64,000 nucleotides of DNA, from positions 1 to 64,000 of the IMG/VR virus record IMGVR_UViG_3300022689_000130. One strand, written 5' to 3'. This stretch comes from a virus. Made by a program: the position numbers and the translations under genes. The notes beneath the pieces are model-generated. The model had not been told where the DNA came from, did not search any database, and was given only the letters and a program-made list of their open reading frames with translations. Position 1 is the first letter of the stretch. Each line of letters opens with the position of its first letter. Positions 6,306-14,153 of the stretch are shown piece after piece.

Positions 6306-7797
6306 CTACAGGTCCGTTGTTGGATGATAGTCGTTTGACTCGCAAAACGCTTCCGTTGCGCTTGGGCAAGTTTTCTTCAACAGTGTTGCGATCTTGTGGT
6401 CCAGGAGTCAACTGTTCCTCTGCTTGATAAGGGGCAAGTAACCCTTCTGATTCAGTCAAGTCTCCCGGACTTCTAACGTTTGTAGTGGTGTCGACAGGGT
6501 TTACAGACAGGCTTTTATGTTTAACGTCTGAGTCTGTTTTAGCGCCAACCCCGTCGACGTATGGCGGTGGTGTTTCACTTCCATCGTCATTTTCAACATT
6601 ATGTGGTATTTCTGGAGTAATGTCAACAGGTTTTCTATGTAATATACTGAGCCCTGCAATAACAAGGACAATTGCTAAAGGATCAAACACGAAAACTAAC
6701 ACAATAATGACCCAACGCACTGCTTCTTCTAGTAGCTCTGGGCTGGAATCGCCATAAACAAGCTCAGCAATATACTTGACTGGACCTACTTCAACTTCTA
6801 ATATGCGCAGTTCGCCTTCCAAATCAAACTTGCGCTGTAGCAATTCGTCAACTGTTCGATTGGCTTTATCAATGACAGCCTCTTGCTCAGCAATGCCTGC
6901 TGTGTTGTCTGCTGTAGTGACCGAGATCAACTGTGTGCGAAATACATTAATGGCTTCCTGCGCCCTAGCAATCTCTGCGTTCGCTGCCTGTTGCAGTCTT
7001 GTGATTTCTTCACGGGCGGCAATGACCGCAGGATTTTCTGTAGCTGATGCTGTCTCCAAACGATCAATAATTTCTCTTTGCCGGGCATCAAGGGCGGCGG
7101 TGAACTCTGCAATACGTTGGCGTGTATTTGGACCCATCACACCATCCACGTCCGCGCCAACGAGTGCTTGTAGTGTGCGCACATCGCCACTGCTCTGTGC
7201 TACTGACAACTCGTCTCGTTGCACTCTAATGCGTTCTAGTTCGTCTTGTAGTGGTTCCAAGTTACCGCTTTGCTGTGTAATTAGTTGATTTTGCACTGCA
7301 ATGTCGCGATCGAGGCGAGAATTGATGTTTGCGATCAAACGCTCTTGTGCTTCAATACGTGCTTGAATGTTTGTGTCCGCATTGTCGACGCGCTCGTCAA
7401 AGCTGGCAATAGCAAGATTGGCTCGCTCTATCACTTGCTGCTCTCGACGTATTTCGTCGTCTATACGTTCAATCTGTGCTATTAAACTTCCTGAGCTGGC
7501 AGCTTGTTCAATATGTGCTTTGGACAGGAAACCAAAAATACCCATGCTTGTAATTAACATGAGCACCACAACAGCACTAGTCAAATAGGTCTTCACAAGG
7601 ACGCCGGATTCTGACCAAAAACTGTGCAACCAAATGGCTGTAGTGATTTTGGCAACTTCTAATGCAGCGCCCATGATAATGACTGGGACAACAGCCGCAG
7701 CGAAAATAGCAGTTAAGCCAATAATACTATAGTATGCGGCTACTGCGCTGACCGTCAAGGCGACGATCATCGTCCAAATTCCAAAAATAAATCTCAT
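6295..7797 (-). CDS. Membrane protein with long coiled coil and peptidoglycan-binding-like motif
   Basis: The N-terminal 100 residues hold about three hydrophobic spans, including AVAAYYSIIGLTAIFAAAVV and AVVVLMLITSMGIFGFL. A 260-residue coiled coil rich in Glu, Arg and Gln follows. Within it, near residue 205, VRTLQALVGADVDGVMGPNT matches the start of a PG_binding_1 repeat (the D-G-x-x-G-P-x-T signature). Another membrane segment comes near residue 365 (VIIVLVFVFDPLAIVLVIAG), then a low-complexity tail. It may reshape or span the envelope during infection. No enzyme site is visible. Confidence 0.7.
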   Translation of the reverse strand: MRFIFGIWTMIVALTVSAVAAYYSIIGLTAIFAAAVVPVIIMGAALEVAKITTAIWLHSFWSESGVLVKTYLTSAVVVLMLITSMGIFGFLSKAHIEQAASSGSLIAQIERIDDEIRREQQVIERANLAIASFDERVDNADTNIQARIEAQERLIANINSRLDRDIAVQNQLITQQSGNLEPLQDELERIRVQRDELSVAQSSGDVRTLQALVGADVDGVMGPNTRQRIAEFTAALDARQREIIDRLETASATENPAVIAAREEITRLQQAANAEIARAQEAINVFRTQLISVTTADNTAGIAEQEAVIDKANRTVDELLQRKFDLEGELRILEVEVGPVKYIAELVYGDSSPELLEEAVRWVIIVLVFVFDPLAIVLVIAGLSILHRKPVDITPEIPHNVENDDGSETPPPYVDGVGAKTDSDVKHKSLSVNPVDTTTNVRSPGDLTESEGLLAPYQAEEQLTPGPQDRNTVEENLPKRNGSVLRVKRLSSNNGPVDES

Positions 7798-7800
7798 GTG

Positions 7801-8103
7801 TTAATCTGCTTTGGCGAAGCCTTGCCCTATCATCAATTCGTTGATATTTAGCAGGTTTCCTTGCCCATCGTCTGCGAACAGATAAGCAAGAACTCGCCCT
7901 TCGCGCATCTTACGGGTGTTTGCTACCTGGATTTTAAATTCACGAGGTAATATTTGAATCAACTTTTCCATTGATTCAGGACTATCATCAACACCAAAAA
8001 GCCTGATATTCTGTCTAAGTGTTTGCCCAAACCAAAGGTCGATATCAGCTTCAACAGTGTTGCCGTTTACCACACGGATTAAACGACACCAATTTTCATA
8101 CAT
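7801..8103 (-). CDS. Staphylococcal nuclease-like (SNase/TNase fold) protein
   Basis: The order VVNGNTVEADIDLWFG, NIRLFGVDDSPES, REGRVLAYLFADDG and INELMIGQGFAK follows thermonuclease: first Asp strand, Arg in the IRL strand, Gly-Arg loop and the final 'N..L...G.A' helix. At 100 residues it is shorter than usual, and the classic D-T-P-E is changed to DDSPES, so catalytic activity is uncertain. Marine T4-like phages carry similar small proteins. The late box at 8133-8140 probably drives it. Confidence 0.65.
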   Translation of the reverse strand: MYENWCRLIRVVNGNTVEADIDLWFGQTLRQNIRLFGVDDSPESMEKLIQILPREFKIQVANTRKMREGRVLAYLFADDGQGNLLNINELMIGQGFAKAD

Positions 8104-8132
8104 TGCCTAGCCTTCTTTTTATTATGTCATCA

Positions 8133-8140
8133 TATTTATG
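8133..8140 (-). promoter_or_regulatory. Late promoter for the SNase-like gene
   Basis: CATAAATA, 29 bases before ATG 8103. It directly follows a hairpin (GCCCTGC/GCAGGGC, 8140-8158) after the endolysin gene. Confidence 0.5.
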
Positions 8141-8184
8141 CCCTGCAAATGCAGGGCATAAGACCAACTAAAGTATAGGAAGGC

Positions 8185-8718
8185 TTAGTTGTGAACGTAG
8201 AATAAATGCTCTCCGACGGTGGCAACCTGTGTGAATTCCGTGCTCCAAGCAGGCTCAACATATTCTGCGTGGTAGTAAGTGCTGCCTTCTGTATTGTCGG
8301 GCGCTTCTCCAGCGAGAACCAGTTCAGCAATCAGTTGCGCCCATTCCCAGGCAACAATCTCAGGCCAGTCGTCGTTCACTGGAGCCTGATCTGGTTTACC
8401 ATCACAATACCAGCTAAACTGGCAACGATGCTTGCTGATCTCAGAGCCATCAAGTGGTCCTTGCCGCACAACTTCACAGACGCTGTCAGGAAAATCAGGA
8501 CTTGCAACACGGTTTAGCGTCACATTAGCAACAGCCGCCATTGCTATTGCGTCCTGGTTGCGAGCCTCAAAATAGACATTCTTAGAGAGGCATTTTAGTT
8601 CTTGTGCATCGAGCTCAACGACTGATTCTGGTGTTATTTCATCTTGTAGTGGTTCTGCGTAAGCCGCTACTGATACAATTCCGATGATTTGTGCCATGAA
8701 TAGCGAAAATCTAATCAT
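8185..8718 (-). CDS. SleB/CwlJ-type cell wall hydrolase (endolysin candidate) with signal peptide
   Basis: After a hydrophobic signal sequence (FSLFMAQIIGIVSVAAYA, cleavage after AYA) comes the Hydrolase_2 domain: CLSKNVYFEARNQD with the catalytic-type Glu, AAVANVTLNRVASPDFPDSV, then CQFSWYCDG. Related enzymes are lytic transglycosylases acting on peptidoglycan. A secreted form suggests export through Sec rather than release by a classic holin. The neighbouring gene at 8776-9213 encodes a membrane protein that could act with it in lysis. TTGACA with a weak TAGAAC-type -10 lies about 50 bases upstream. Confidence 0.8.
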   Translation of the reverse strand: MIRFSLFMAQIIGIVSVAAYAEPLQDEITPESVVELDAQELKCLSKNVYFEARNQDAIAMAAVANVTLNRVASPDFPDSVCEVVRQGPLDGSEISKHRCQFSWYCDGKPDQAPVNDDWPEIVAWEWAQLIAELVLAGEAPDNTEGSTYYHAEYVEPAWSTEFTQVATVGEHLFYVHN

Positions 8719-8775
8719 AACTTTCCTGTTTTGTTGTTACTGACAGGTTAGTTCTAAATGCTTGCTTTGTCTATG

Positions 8776-9213
8776 TCAAGGCAGTTCTTGGACTTCTGGC
8801 ACACCAATAAACTTTTGACCAGCAATCATGTTGCTATATTGCCACGGCCCCAAGTCATCGGCGAGATTGTCACGTGTGCGACACATGCGAATCATTACGG
8901 TTTGCGGAACAACCGTTGTGCGATCTTCAATCTGCACACATTCACGAAAGTTGCTTTGAAACTCTGCTGTTCCGTTGATACCCAATGCCAAGGCAAAGAA
9001 GAGACCAAAGACAAAAAACGGCAATGCAAGAAAGCTAACCAGCTTGCCTGCTCTTCCGTTCAAAGCAAGGTATAGCGGAATGCACATGATCGCTGTCCCC
9101 AAGATAACCGCAGTGAGAACCAACCATAGCTCTGCACTTGGCGCACCTGCAAACGCCCAAAGAAAAAAGTTAGCGTAAGCTTCTGCCATGGGCTGAACGA
9201 TGTCATACAGCAT
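8776..9213 (-). CDS. Two-span membrane protein next to the endolysin
   Basis: A 145-residue protein with two hydrophobic spans, LWLVLTAVILGTAIMCIPLYLAL and LVSFLALPFFVFGLFFALALG, followed by a soluble domain of about 65 residues with two Cys (ECVQ, RMCR). Position before the endolysin suggests a holin or lysis-control role, but holins rarely carry such a C-terminal domain. No family is recognised. It overlaps the cREC gene by 11 bases. Confidence 0.55.
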   Translation of the reverse strand: MLYDIVQPMAEAYANFFLWAFAGAPSAELWLVLTAVILGTAIMCIPLYLALNGRAGKLVSFLALPFFVFGLFFALALGINGTAEFQSNFRECVQIEDRTTVVPQTVMIRMCRTRDNLADDLGPWQYSNMIAGQKFIGVPEVQELP

Positions 9214-9535
9214 TTCGCACCTTTAGGTAGTTGTTGAGATAGTTTTCGATATTGGCTTTACCAATGGGGTTTTGACTGTGCACATAGAAGTCAAACTCCA
9301 CAGGCAGAGCAAAATCGTCATCACCGTCCATGTCGAGATCGACAAGAAACTTAGCAATGTCGTAACCAGTATAGTTGTCTTCCCCGAGGTCATGATCAAA
9401 GCTGATGTATCCAGGCATGCCGTGAATCCGCAGACACATCTTAACCGCCTCCCAATCACGAGCCACGACCCAATAACGGTCGTCGTTACGGGGCGGGGCA
9501 CGTTCATCATCAATGAAGAGGCTGTAGCGGCTCAT
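9203..9535 (-). CDS. Cyclic-phosphate-processing receiver-like (cREC) protein
   Basis: The sequence SLFIDDERAPPR, WEAVKMCLRIHG, YISFDHDLGEDN and TGYDIAKFL matches the stand-alone receiver-like cREC family, linked in comparative work to cyclic phosphate end processing of RNA or nucleotides. The DDE and DHDLGE acidic motifs are intact. I start at ATG 9535, which overlaps the stop of the preceding 41-codon gene as ATGA; an ATG at 9559 is also in frame. Its phage role is unknown; nucleotide-signal cleavage as counter-defence is one possibility. Confidence 0.75.
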   Translation of the reverse strand: MSRYSLFIDDERAPPRNDDRYWVVARDWEAVKMCLRIHGMPGYISFDHDLGEDNYTGYDIAKFLVDLDMDGDDDFALPVEFDFYVHSQNPIGKANIENYLNNYLKVRNAV

Positions 9536-9657
9536 TTGTTTGCTCTCGTTGCATCCCATGCCATACGCATGAGACCTTTTACATAGGTAGGTGTTTGGTT
9601 GATCTTTGTATCACTACTCTTCACATATTCAGCAAGATAACATTCTTCAAAAGTCAT
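9532..9657 (-). CDS. Small protein in an overlapping gene chain
   Basis: A 41-residue frame from ATG 9657 to TGA 9532 (starts MTFEECYLAEYVKSSDTK, ends DATRANK). Its start overlaps the upstream stop (TAATG) and its stop overlaps the cREC start (ATGA). This tight linkage supports expression. No family is recognised. Confidence 0.55.
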   Translation of the reverse strand: MTFEECYLAEYVKSSDTKINQTPTYVKGLMRMAWDATRANK

Positions 9658-9863
9658 TAATCTGATCTACATACGTCGCAAAGAGCAGCAAAACGCTCTT
9701 CGTCCCATCCAAGAATATAGCGAAAGGACTCGAGTGCGTCAATTGCTTTTACACCTCCATGAATTTCATCCATGTCTGCTGCCCAAACAAGGAACGGCAT
9801 GATATCCATGAGACAATCCCCGAGTGAACGGGCGTTGGCAAAATCTTCAGTTGTCCTCTGCAT
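9657..9863 (-). CDS. Small acidic protein of unknown function
   Basis: A 68-residue protein (MQRTTEDFANARSLGDCL at the start) with a hydrophobic middle (DIMPFLVWAADMDE) and acidic character. It overlaps its neighbours on both sides in the TGATG/TAATG style. I recognise no domain. Confidence 0.55.
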   Translation of the reverse strand: MQRTTEDFANARSLGDCLMDIMPFLVWAADMDEIHGGVKAIDALESFRYILGWDEERFAALCDVCRSD

Positions 9864-9907
9864 CAGAACAACTCCAGAATAAGGGCCAGACCGGATTCTG
9901 TTAGCAT
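9863..9907 (-). CDS. Fourteen-codon mini-gene in the coupled chain
   Basis: MLTESGLALILELF, with GGAGG eight bases before its ATG. The ATG overlaps the stop of the upstream gene (TGATG) and its own stop overlaps the next ATG (TGATG). It may be a real small hydrophobic peptide or simply a relay keeping ribosomes on the chain. Confidence 0.35.
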   Translation of the reverse strand: MLTESGLALILELF

Positions 9908-10209
9908 CAATTGACCTCCGGAAAAAGCATCACTACATGCTTGTAAGCGCGGTCGATTTGACGTGGTGTCCAGTGTTCCTTAGCCAATCTGTCAGCGAGT
10001 TCGAGAGAATCGCCACGCAGAGCCACTGACTCTTTCGCGACGTTGAATAGCTGACGCTTATTGAGGTTTTCGAAGCTGTTCATGGCTTCTTCATCGTCAT
10101 GGAATACAGGATTTGCCAATGCAAATGTGGTGATCTCGGTGACCCCCATTGGCACAACAACCTTTGCGATGATGCGAAGCTTGCCGTCGTCACAGAGTTT
10201 AGATCTCAT
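9907..10209 (-). CDS. Phage protein of unknown function
   Basis: A 100-residue soluble protein: an N-terminal beta part (MRSKLCDDGKLRIIAKVVVP) and a helical C-terminal half (LADRLAKEHWTPRQIDRAYK). No family is recognised. AAAGGAC precedes ATG 10209, and a clear sigma70-like promoter lies 32 bases upstream. It is the first gene of a chain of six overlapping small genes that runs to the cREC and endolysin region. Confidence 0.6.
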   Translation of the reverse strand: MRSKLCDDGKLRIIAKVVVPMGVTEITTFALANPVFHDDEEAMNSFENLNKRQLFNVAKESVALRGDSLELADRLAKEHWTPRQIDRAYKHVVMLFPEVN

Positions 10210-10240
10210 GATTTAAGTCCTTTAGTTACGTTATGTCAAT

Positions 10241-10269
10241 ATAATATGGCAAGACACTTCGCTTGTCAA
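10241..10269 (-). promoter_or_regulatory. Sigma70-like promoter of the small-gene chain
   Basis: TTGACA (10269-10264), 17 bases, TATTAT (10246-10241). Confidence 0.7.
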
Positions 10270-10282
10270 CCAAAAAGTTTTA

Positions 10283-11992
10283 CTAAGCCTCGATATAATC
10301 TAGCTTAACAGTCCAATCAACAGTGTGTGCAGTTTCTCCTGTAACTTGGACGCGGAAATCTGTCCCGCCCACCACATCAACCGTGAGATCATAATTTGCT
10401 GTGGCAGGCGTGCTGTTGTAAACGGTTTTATTACCACTGGTGCCAACAACAGTAACGGTTCCGTTTCTATTATCAACCAATCCTTCTATCTTGATCGCTG
10501 TGGTATCTGATGTTCCTTGGCGGTTTGCAACCGCTGTAATCTCAATAAACCAGACTGTGTTGACTTCAGGTGTTCTACGCGATACTGGAGTGCCAAACAG
10601 AACTTCTGTAGCTGAATTATTTGTCGTTTGCACCGTGCCGCGCCATGCAGTTTGTGCAGGCGCGGCGGCGCTGCCTACAACAAAGTAATCAGCCAGTGTG
10701 CCAGTCGTGCCTCCATTGTTAAGATAAGTGACTCCGTTATCGGTTCGGTAAACCATCTGGCCCAGAGAGCTGTTGCTGATAAGCAGGGCCTGTTCGCTAT
10801 TGACAATCAGTGTAGGACTTTCAACATTTGTGATGTTGTTAACTGTATCGTTGCTAGCACTATTTGCTTCTTCACGTGCTTCGGTAATAGGATTGGTAGT
10901 AAGTCCTCCAGCATTCCAACCTGGTTGGTTGACTGGCTCTGGCACATTACCAACACTGGTTTCTGGGTTTTCTTGGCTTACAACACGAGTGAATCCAATG
11001 ATCTCGCCACAGTAATTGTATACTGGTTGTTGCTCTGAAATATCTGGAGTTGGGTTTGGTGTGCGTCGTAGAATACGCAATAAATCTTCATCACAAAATG
11101 TTTCGAAAATATTGTTATAGACATTGCCGTCACTATCTTGAACTTGGTAACTTCCTAGCTGTTGATAGGCGGCCCAAAGGCTGCTACCATTTCGTACCGC
11201 CCCTTGAATACCTTCATCGTTTGCATTATAAAGAACCCCAATTCCGTCATTGACTGGGCGAGGCTTTTCAGCAAGATCACTACCGCCGTTGTCATATGTT
11301 CCAACGATATTATTCTCGCGACCAATAAGATCGTCAATATCTGCGACTACTCGATTGATATCAGCAATGAGACTGTCTTCAACGGCACTAAGATCGTCGA
11401 TGTTATCCCAAACTTTTTTGAGGATCCCTCCAGAAAAAATGGCGCCGTTAAACTCTCCGTCAATCAAACAACCGCCAATCTCGTCTGGAATGATTTGTCC
11501 GATTGCATCAACGATTGCACGACCTGCTCCAAGAAAACTGTCCATGGCATTTTCAAGAACGTTAGGTATTTGAATAGGATCAAGCGGTGCAGAGCAAAAA
11601 TTAATCATATTTGCGATGCTAGTGATCTCGGCAATCATGTTATTGATTCGCCCTAGAACTTCGTCCAACTTGAGATGATCTAGGAATCGGTCAAATGCCT
11701 GATCCATTTCTTCCAAAGCACTATACAGCGCATCTGTAACATTGCCAACAATTCCTCCGAGCAACTCTTTAAGATTGAGACTGATACAAATTTGAATATT
11801 TGGAAGCTTGAGACCGAGTCCTGCCAGCAAACTACAAATGATTTCTTTGAGTGTGAAATCATATTCAGCACTGATAACTAAGCGCCCAACATCTGCAACA
11901 CTTCCTGATAATTCGGCATTGATAGAATTTTGTGCATTCAGATAGTCATTGAGATCACGAAGCCCGTTCGGAAAATCAGTATATTCCACCAT
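10283..11992 (-). CDS. Tail/baseplate-associated structural protein
   Basis: A 569-residue protein. The N-terminal half is helical and hydrophobic in patches (ICSLLAGLGLKLPNIQICIS; LKELLGGIVGNVTDALYSAL) with a Cys pair region. The C-terminal half is beta-rich, full of Thr, Asn and Val. It lies directly downstream of the PAAR spike-tip gene, so a role in the central tail spike or baseplate hub is likely. No T4 counterpart is certain. The C-terminal beta domain after residue 450 (WFIEITAVANRQGTSDTTAI) resembles virion carbohydrate- or fibre-type folds only in composition. Confidence 0.55.
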   Translation of the reverse strand: MVEYTDFPNGLRDLNDYLNAQNSINAELSGSVADVGRLVISAEYDFTLKEIICSLLAGLGLKLPNIQICISLNLKELLGGIVGNVTDALYSALEEMDQAFDRFLDHLKLDEVLGRINNMIAEITSIANMINFCSAPLDPIQIPNVLENAMDSFLGAGRAIVDAIGQIIPDEIGGCLIDGEFNGAIFSGGILKKVWDNIDDLSAVEDSLIADINRVVADIDDLIGRENNIVGTYDNGGSDLAEKPRPVNDGIGVLYNANDEGIQGAVRNGSSLWAAYQQLGSYQVQDSDGNVYNNIFETFCDEDLLRILRRTPNPTPDISEQQPVYNYCGEIIGFTRVVSQENPETSVGNVPEPVNQPGWNAGGLTTNPITEAREEANSASNDTVNNITNVESPTLIVNSEQALLISNSSLGQMVYRTDNGVTYLNNGGTTGTLADYFVVGSAAAPAQTAWRGTVQTTNNSATEVLFGTPVSRRTPEVNTVWFIEITAVANRQGTSDTTAIKIEGLVDNRNGTVTVVGTSGNKTVYNSTPATANYDLTVDVVGGTDFRVQVTGETAHTVDWTVKLDYIEA

Positions 11993-12016
11993 TAATCACA
12001 TTTCCTATAATCTTGA

Positions 12017-12355
12017 TCATCCACCAGTTCCACCACCTGCAACGCCATTGCAAGCAAATACATTGGGACTAGCGCCAACACTTACTGGGTTACAGTGTGG
12101 AGAGCCGCGCGCCCGCGCGCGGCCAGAACAGAAAGTGTCAGGAGCGGCTTCGCTGCCTTTTAACACCACTTTGATGTTATTGATAAACACTGTACCATCA
12201 TTTACATTTGCAGAAAGCGCGCCGCCACCGTGAGTATTCGGATCGCCTTGGACACTAGCTAGCTGATTGTTTACATAAACGGTACCTTGACCTCTAACGG
12301 TAGTGGTTGCGCCGCAGGCGCGGCCGTCATTATTGCGATGCACTGGAACGTTCAT
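12017..12355 (-). CDS. PAAR-repeat tail spike tip protein
   Basis: PAAR proteins cap the cell-puncturing spike of contractile tails (T4 gp5.4). The pattern is clear: VPVHRNNDGRACGATTTV, YVNNQLASVQGDPNTHGG, then VFINNIKVVLKGSEAAPD and SPHCNPVSVGASPNVF. Cys and His positions that can hold the tip metal are present. Length is 112 residues. AGGAG precedes the ATG, and a late box CATAAATA stands at 12373-12380. The large neighbour at 10283-11992 is probably its tail partner. Confidence 0.88.
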   Translation of the reverse strand: MNVPVHRNNDGRACGATTTVRGQGTVYVNNQLASVQGDPNTHGGGALSANVNDGTVFINNIKVVLKGSEAAPDTFCSGRARARGSPHCNPVSVGASPNVFACNGVAGGGTGG

Positions 12356-12372
12356 ATATACTCCTTATAAAG

Positions 12373-12380
12373 TATTTATG
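12373..12380 (-). promoter_or_regulatory. Late promoter for the PAAR gene
   Basis: CATAAATA, 17 bases before ATG 12355, with TATAAGGAG between. Confidence 0.55.
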
Positions 12381-12711
12381 GTGTGATTAAGCCTGGATTA
12401 CTTGTTGAAAGATCAAGACCGCCAGTCTGCTGCAAATATGCATCAGCAAATTGCTTATTGGTTAACATAGGGCTGATAATCATAGTATCTTTGTTAAATT
12501 TGATTTCATTGTTGGTATCACTATGCAAGTAATCGCATGACATCACAAATGGCGCAAGTCCCATTGACTGCTGACCGGCTGGAACCGGCACAACTGGCTT
12601 ACGAAGAGTGATACTTGTAGTATCTTCTTGAACAAACCGCCCAATGACTTCTTCACCTGAGACTAGCTTGATAGTTACTACGTCGTTTGTTTTGATTTTT
12701 GTTTGTAACAT
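12376..12711 (-). CDS. Small Sm-like (SH3-barrel) phage protein
   Basis: The N-terminus (VTIKLVSGEEVIGRFVQED, then SITLRKPVVPV) reads as the first strands of an Sm/SH3-type barrel, as in LSm proteins with 'l.tGe.v.G.f...D....l'. The fold call is an inference. The later part (FVMSCDYLHS, FNKDTMIISPM) is less clear. Length is 111 residues. Similar small proteins occur in marine T4-like phages without assigned function. AGGAG precedes ATG 12711. Confidence 0.55.
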   Translation of the reverse strand: MLQTKIKTNDVVTIKLVSGEEVIGRFVQEDTTSITLRKPVVPVPAGQQSMGLAPFVMSCDYLHSDTNNEIKFNKDTMIISPMLTNKQFADAYLQQTGGLDLSTSNPGLITP

Positions 12712-12987
12712 TTAGGCTCCTGAGTTTCCTGACCACATATTGTGGTCTTCGTAGTATTGACAGAGGGCGAGATAGTCACCAACGAATTCACCATGAACCC
12801 AGATTTGCGGAACCGTCTTGGGTGCTCCAGGATTTACTTGGTCAAGAGTTTCAAGCAATGTCTCTCTTAACTCTGGGCTTTCGCTAATGTTGCGCTCTTC
12901 GTATTTGATTCCGCTGCGATCGAGCATTTCTTTTGCTTGGTCACAATATGGGCAACCGTTCTTGCTCCATACAATTGTTTCTGCCAT
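12712..12987 (-). CDS. Glutaredoxin
   Basis: The redox site is complete: WSKNGCPYCDQAKEML gives the CPYC dithiol, TVPQIWVHGEFVGDY gives the cis-Pro TVP loop and glutathione-binding GEFVGDY. Length is 91 residues, usual for a small glutaredoxin. In T4-like phages it reduces ribonucleotide reductase; here the reductase NrdJ is encoded about 1.2 kb away, which supports that role. It directly precedes the Sm-like gene with no gap. Confidence 0.92.
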   Translation of the reverse strand: MAETIVWSKNGCPYCDQAKEMLDRSGIKYEERNISESPELRETLLETLDQVNPGAPKTVPQIWVHGEFVGDYLALCQYYEDHNMWSGNSGA

Positions 12988-12995
12988 TGTCTTTC

Positions 12996-13427
12996 CTATA
13001 GTTCATAAACGTAGACCTCGTGGTCTTCAAATAGTCCCTCGACTAGAACACTTACTTGATCCCAGTCAAGGCCGCCAAGGCCGCAGCCAATTTTAGGCAT
13101 AGCGATGCTTACCAATTCGTTTGCTTCCATATAATCAGCAATGTCAGCAAGACAGTAACCTACGGCTGTAAGGTCAGCATACTGTTTTCCATCACGTCCG
13201 TATTTTTGTTGAGTAAAAGCATTTACCCAAATGCGATCAGCATGTGGGACATACTGGCAAGTTCCCAATGTTTTGGGTTCGTGCTTGAGATATGCCTCAC
13301 GCACTGCTGGGTATTTGCGTCGTATGGCTCCGGCGACTCCGCTTCCAAAGCCGCCGGAACAATTACATCCATGAGCGATGACCTGTTGCTGCGCATCGGT
13401 TACATCTCCCTTAACGTAGTGGATCAT
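12996..13427 (-). CDS. Macrodomain protein (ADP-ribose binding/processing)
   Basis: The domain is a compact macro fold of 143 residues: MIHYVKGDVTDAQQQVIAHG (strand, Asp of the adenine pocket), NCSGGFGSGVAGAIRRKYP (substrate loop), and IAMPKIGCGLGGLDWDQV (phosphate-binding GxGxGG-like loop). This resembles the Poa1p/ALC1-like group that removes phosphate or ADP-ribose. I start at ATG 13427 with AAAGGT upstream; the longer frame covers promoter sequence. It could salvage NAD products or reverse ADP-ribosylation made by host defence; either is an inference. Confidence 0.85.
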   Translation of the reverse strand: MIHYVKGDVTDAQQQVIAHGCNCSGGFGSGVAGAIRRKYPAVREAYLKHEPKTLGTCQYVPHADRIWVNAFTQQKYGRDGKQYADLTAVGYCLADIADYMEANELVSIAMPKIGCGLGGLDWDQVSVLVEGLFEDHEVYVYEL

Positions 13428-13439
13428 TTGAATACCTTT

Positions 13440-13447
13440 TATAAATA
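13440..13447 (+). promoter_or_regulatory. Late promoter, plus strand
   Basis: Exact TATAAATA facing the plus-strand endonuclease gene. A TATAATACATGAGG element (13483 onward) closer to the gene may act as a second -10 region. Confidence 0.6.
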
Positions 13448-13508
13448 ATATTGTGGTTCGCGGCGCGCTAACACCCAACCACTCTATAATACATGAGGAT
13501 ATTACAGC

Positions 13509-14153
13509 ATGAATACTTATCAACCCTACACCTATCTGATCGGATGGTCTAATCTTGACCGCTGGTATTATGGTGTCAGATACGCACAAGGTTGCCATCC
13601 GTCTGATCTTTGGGTCTCTTACTTTACATCTTCCAAACATGTATCTCTTTTTCGTGAAGAGCATGGTGAACCTGACGTTATTCAAGTTCGCCGACTTTTT
13701 AAAACTGCACAAGACGCAGTTCTTTGGGAAGACAAAGTCTTACGTCGCACTGACGCTATTTACAATGACTGTTGGATAAATCGCTCCAATGCAGGTCATT
13801 GGGATACAACGTTATCTAATCCGAATCCTCTTGCTGGAAAAACATATGAAGAGGTTTATGGTGAAAAAGGGTTGCGATGGCTTGAGCGAAAACGGCAAGG
13901 AAATATTGACTGGTGGGATTCTGCCAAATCTGACAACTGGCGAAAAGAACTATCGATTCGATCCAAACAAAATACCAAATTTACCACTAAAGGTCTTGTT
14001 CCACATAATAAAGTTTTTGATACCTTTGATTTTACTTGTGAGTTCTGTGGATGTCAAGAAACTCGTCGCGATACCGCTACGCAACGAAAGAAGAAAACTT
14101 GCGGATCCAAATCGTGTGCGCAGAAATGGACCCGCAAGTATCGCCCTCGTTAG
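13509..14153 (+). CDS. GIY-YIG-like homing endonuclease
   Basis: The N-terminus YTYLIGWSNLDRWYYGVRYAQG has the paired YLI...YYG motif of phage GIY-YIG-type endonucleases, followed by DLWVSYFTSSKHV and an Arg/Glu-bearing segment. The middle (NPLAGKTYEEVYGEKG) is a NUMOD-like linker. A C-terminal zinc finger is visible (CEFCGC and CGSKSCAQ). It is one of few plus-strand genes, carries its own promoter, and its stop overlaps the nrdJ stop by four bases. It is therefore an inserted selfish gene beside the reductase, a common target of such elements. Confidence 0.75.
   Translation: MNTYQPYTYLIGWSNLDRWYYGVRYAQGCHPSDLWVSYFTSSKHVSLFREEHGEPDVIQVRRLFKTAQDAVLWEDKVLRRTDAIYNDCWINRSNAGHWDTTLSNPNPLAGKTYEEVYGEKGLRWLERKRQGNIDWWDSAKSDNWRKELSIRSKQNTKFTTKGLVPHNKVFDTFDFTCEFCGCQETRRDTATQRKKKTCGSKSCAQKWTRKYRPR

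Noticed and set aside
6776-7288. Plus-strand 170-codon Ser-rich frame
   Set aside because: Antisense of the coiled-coil membrane gene; Ser and Ala richness comes from reading Glu/Arg codons backwards.
13428-13712. 95-residue N-terminal extension of the macrodomain protein
   Set aside because: It runs antisense through the plus-strand endonuclease gene and its promoter; the domain begins at ATG 13427.
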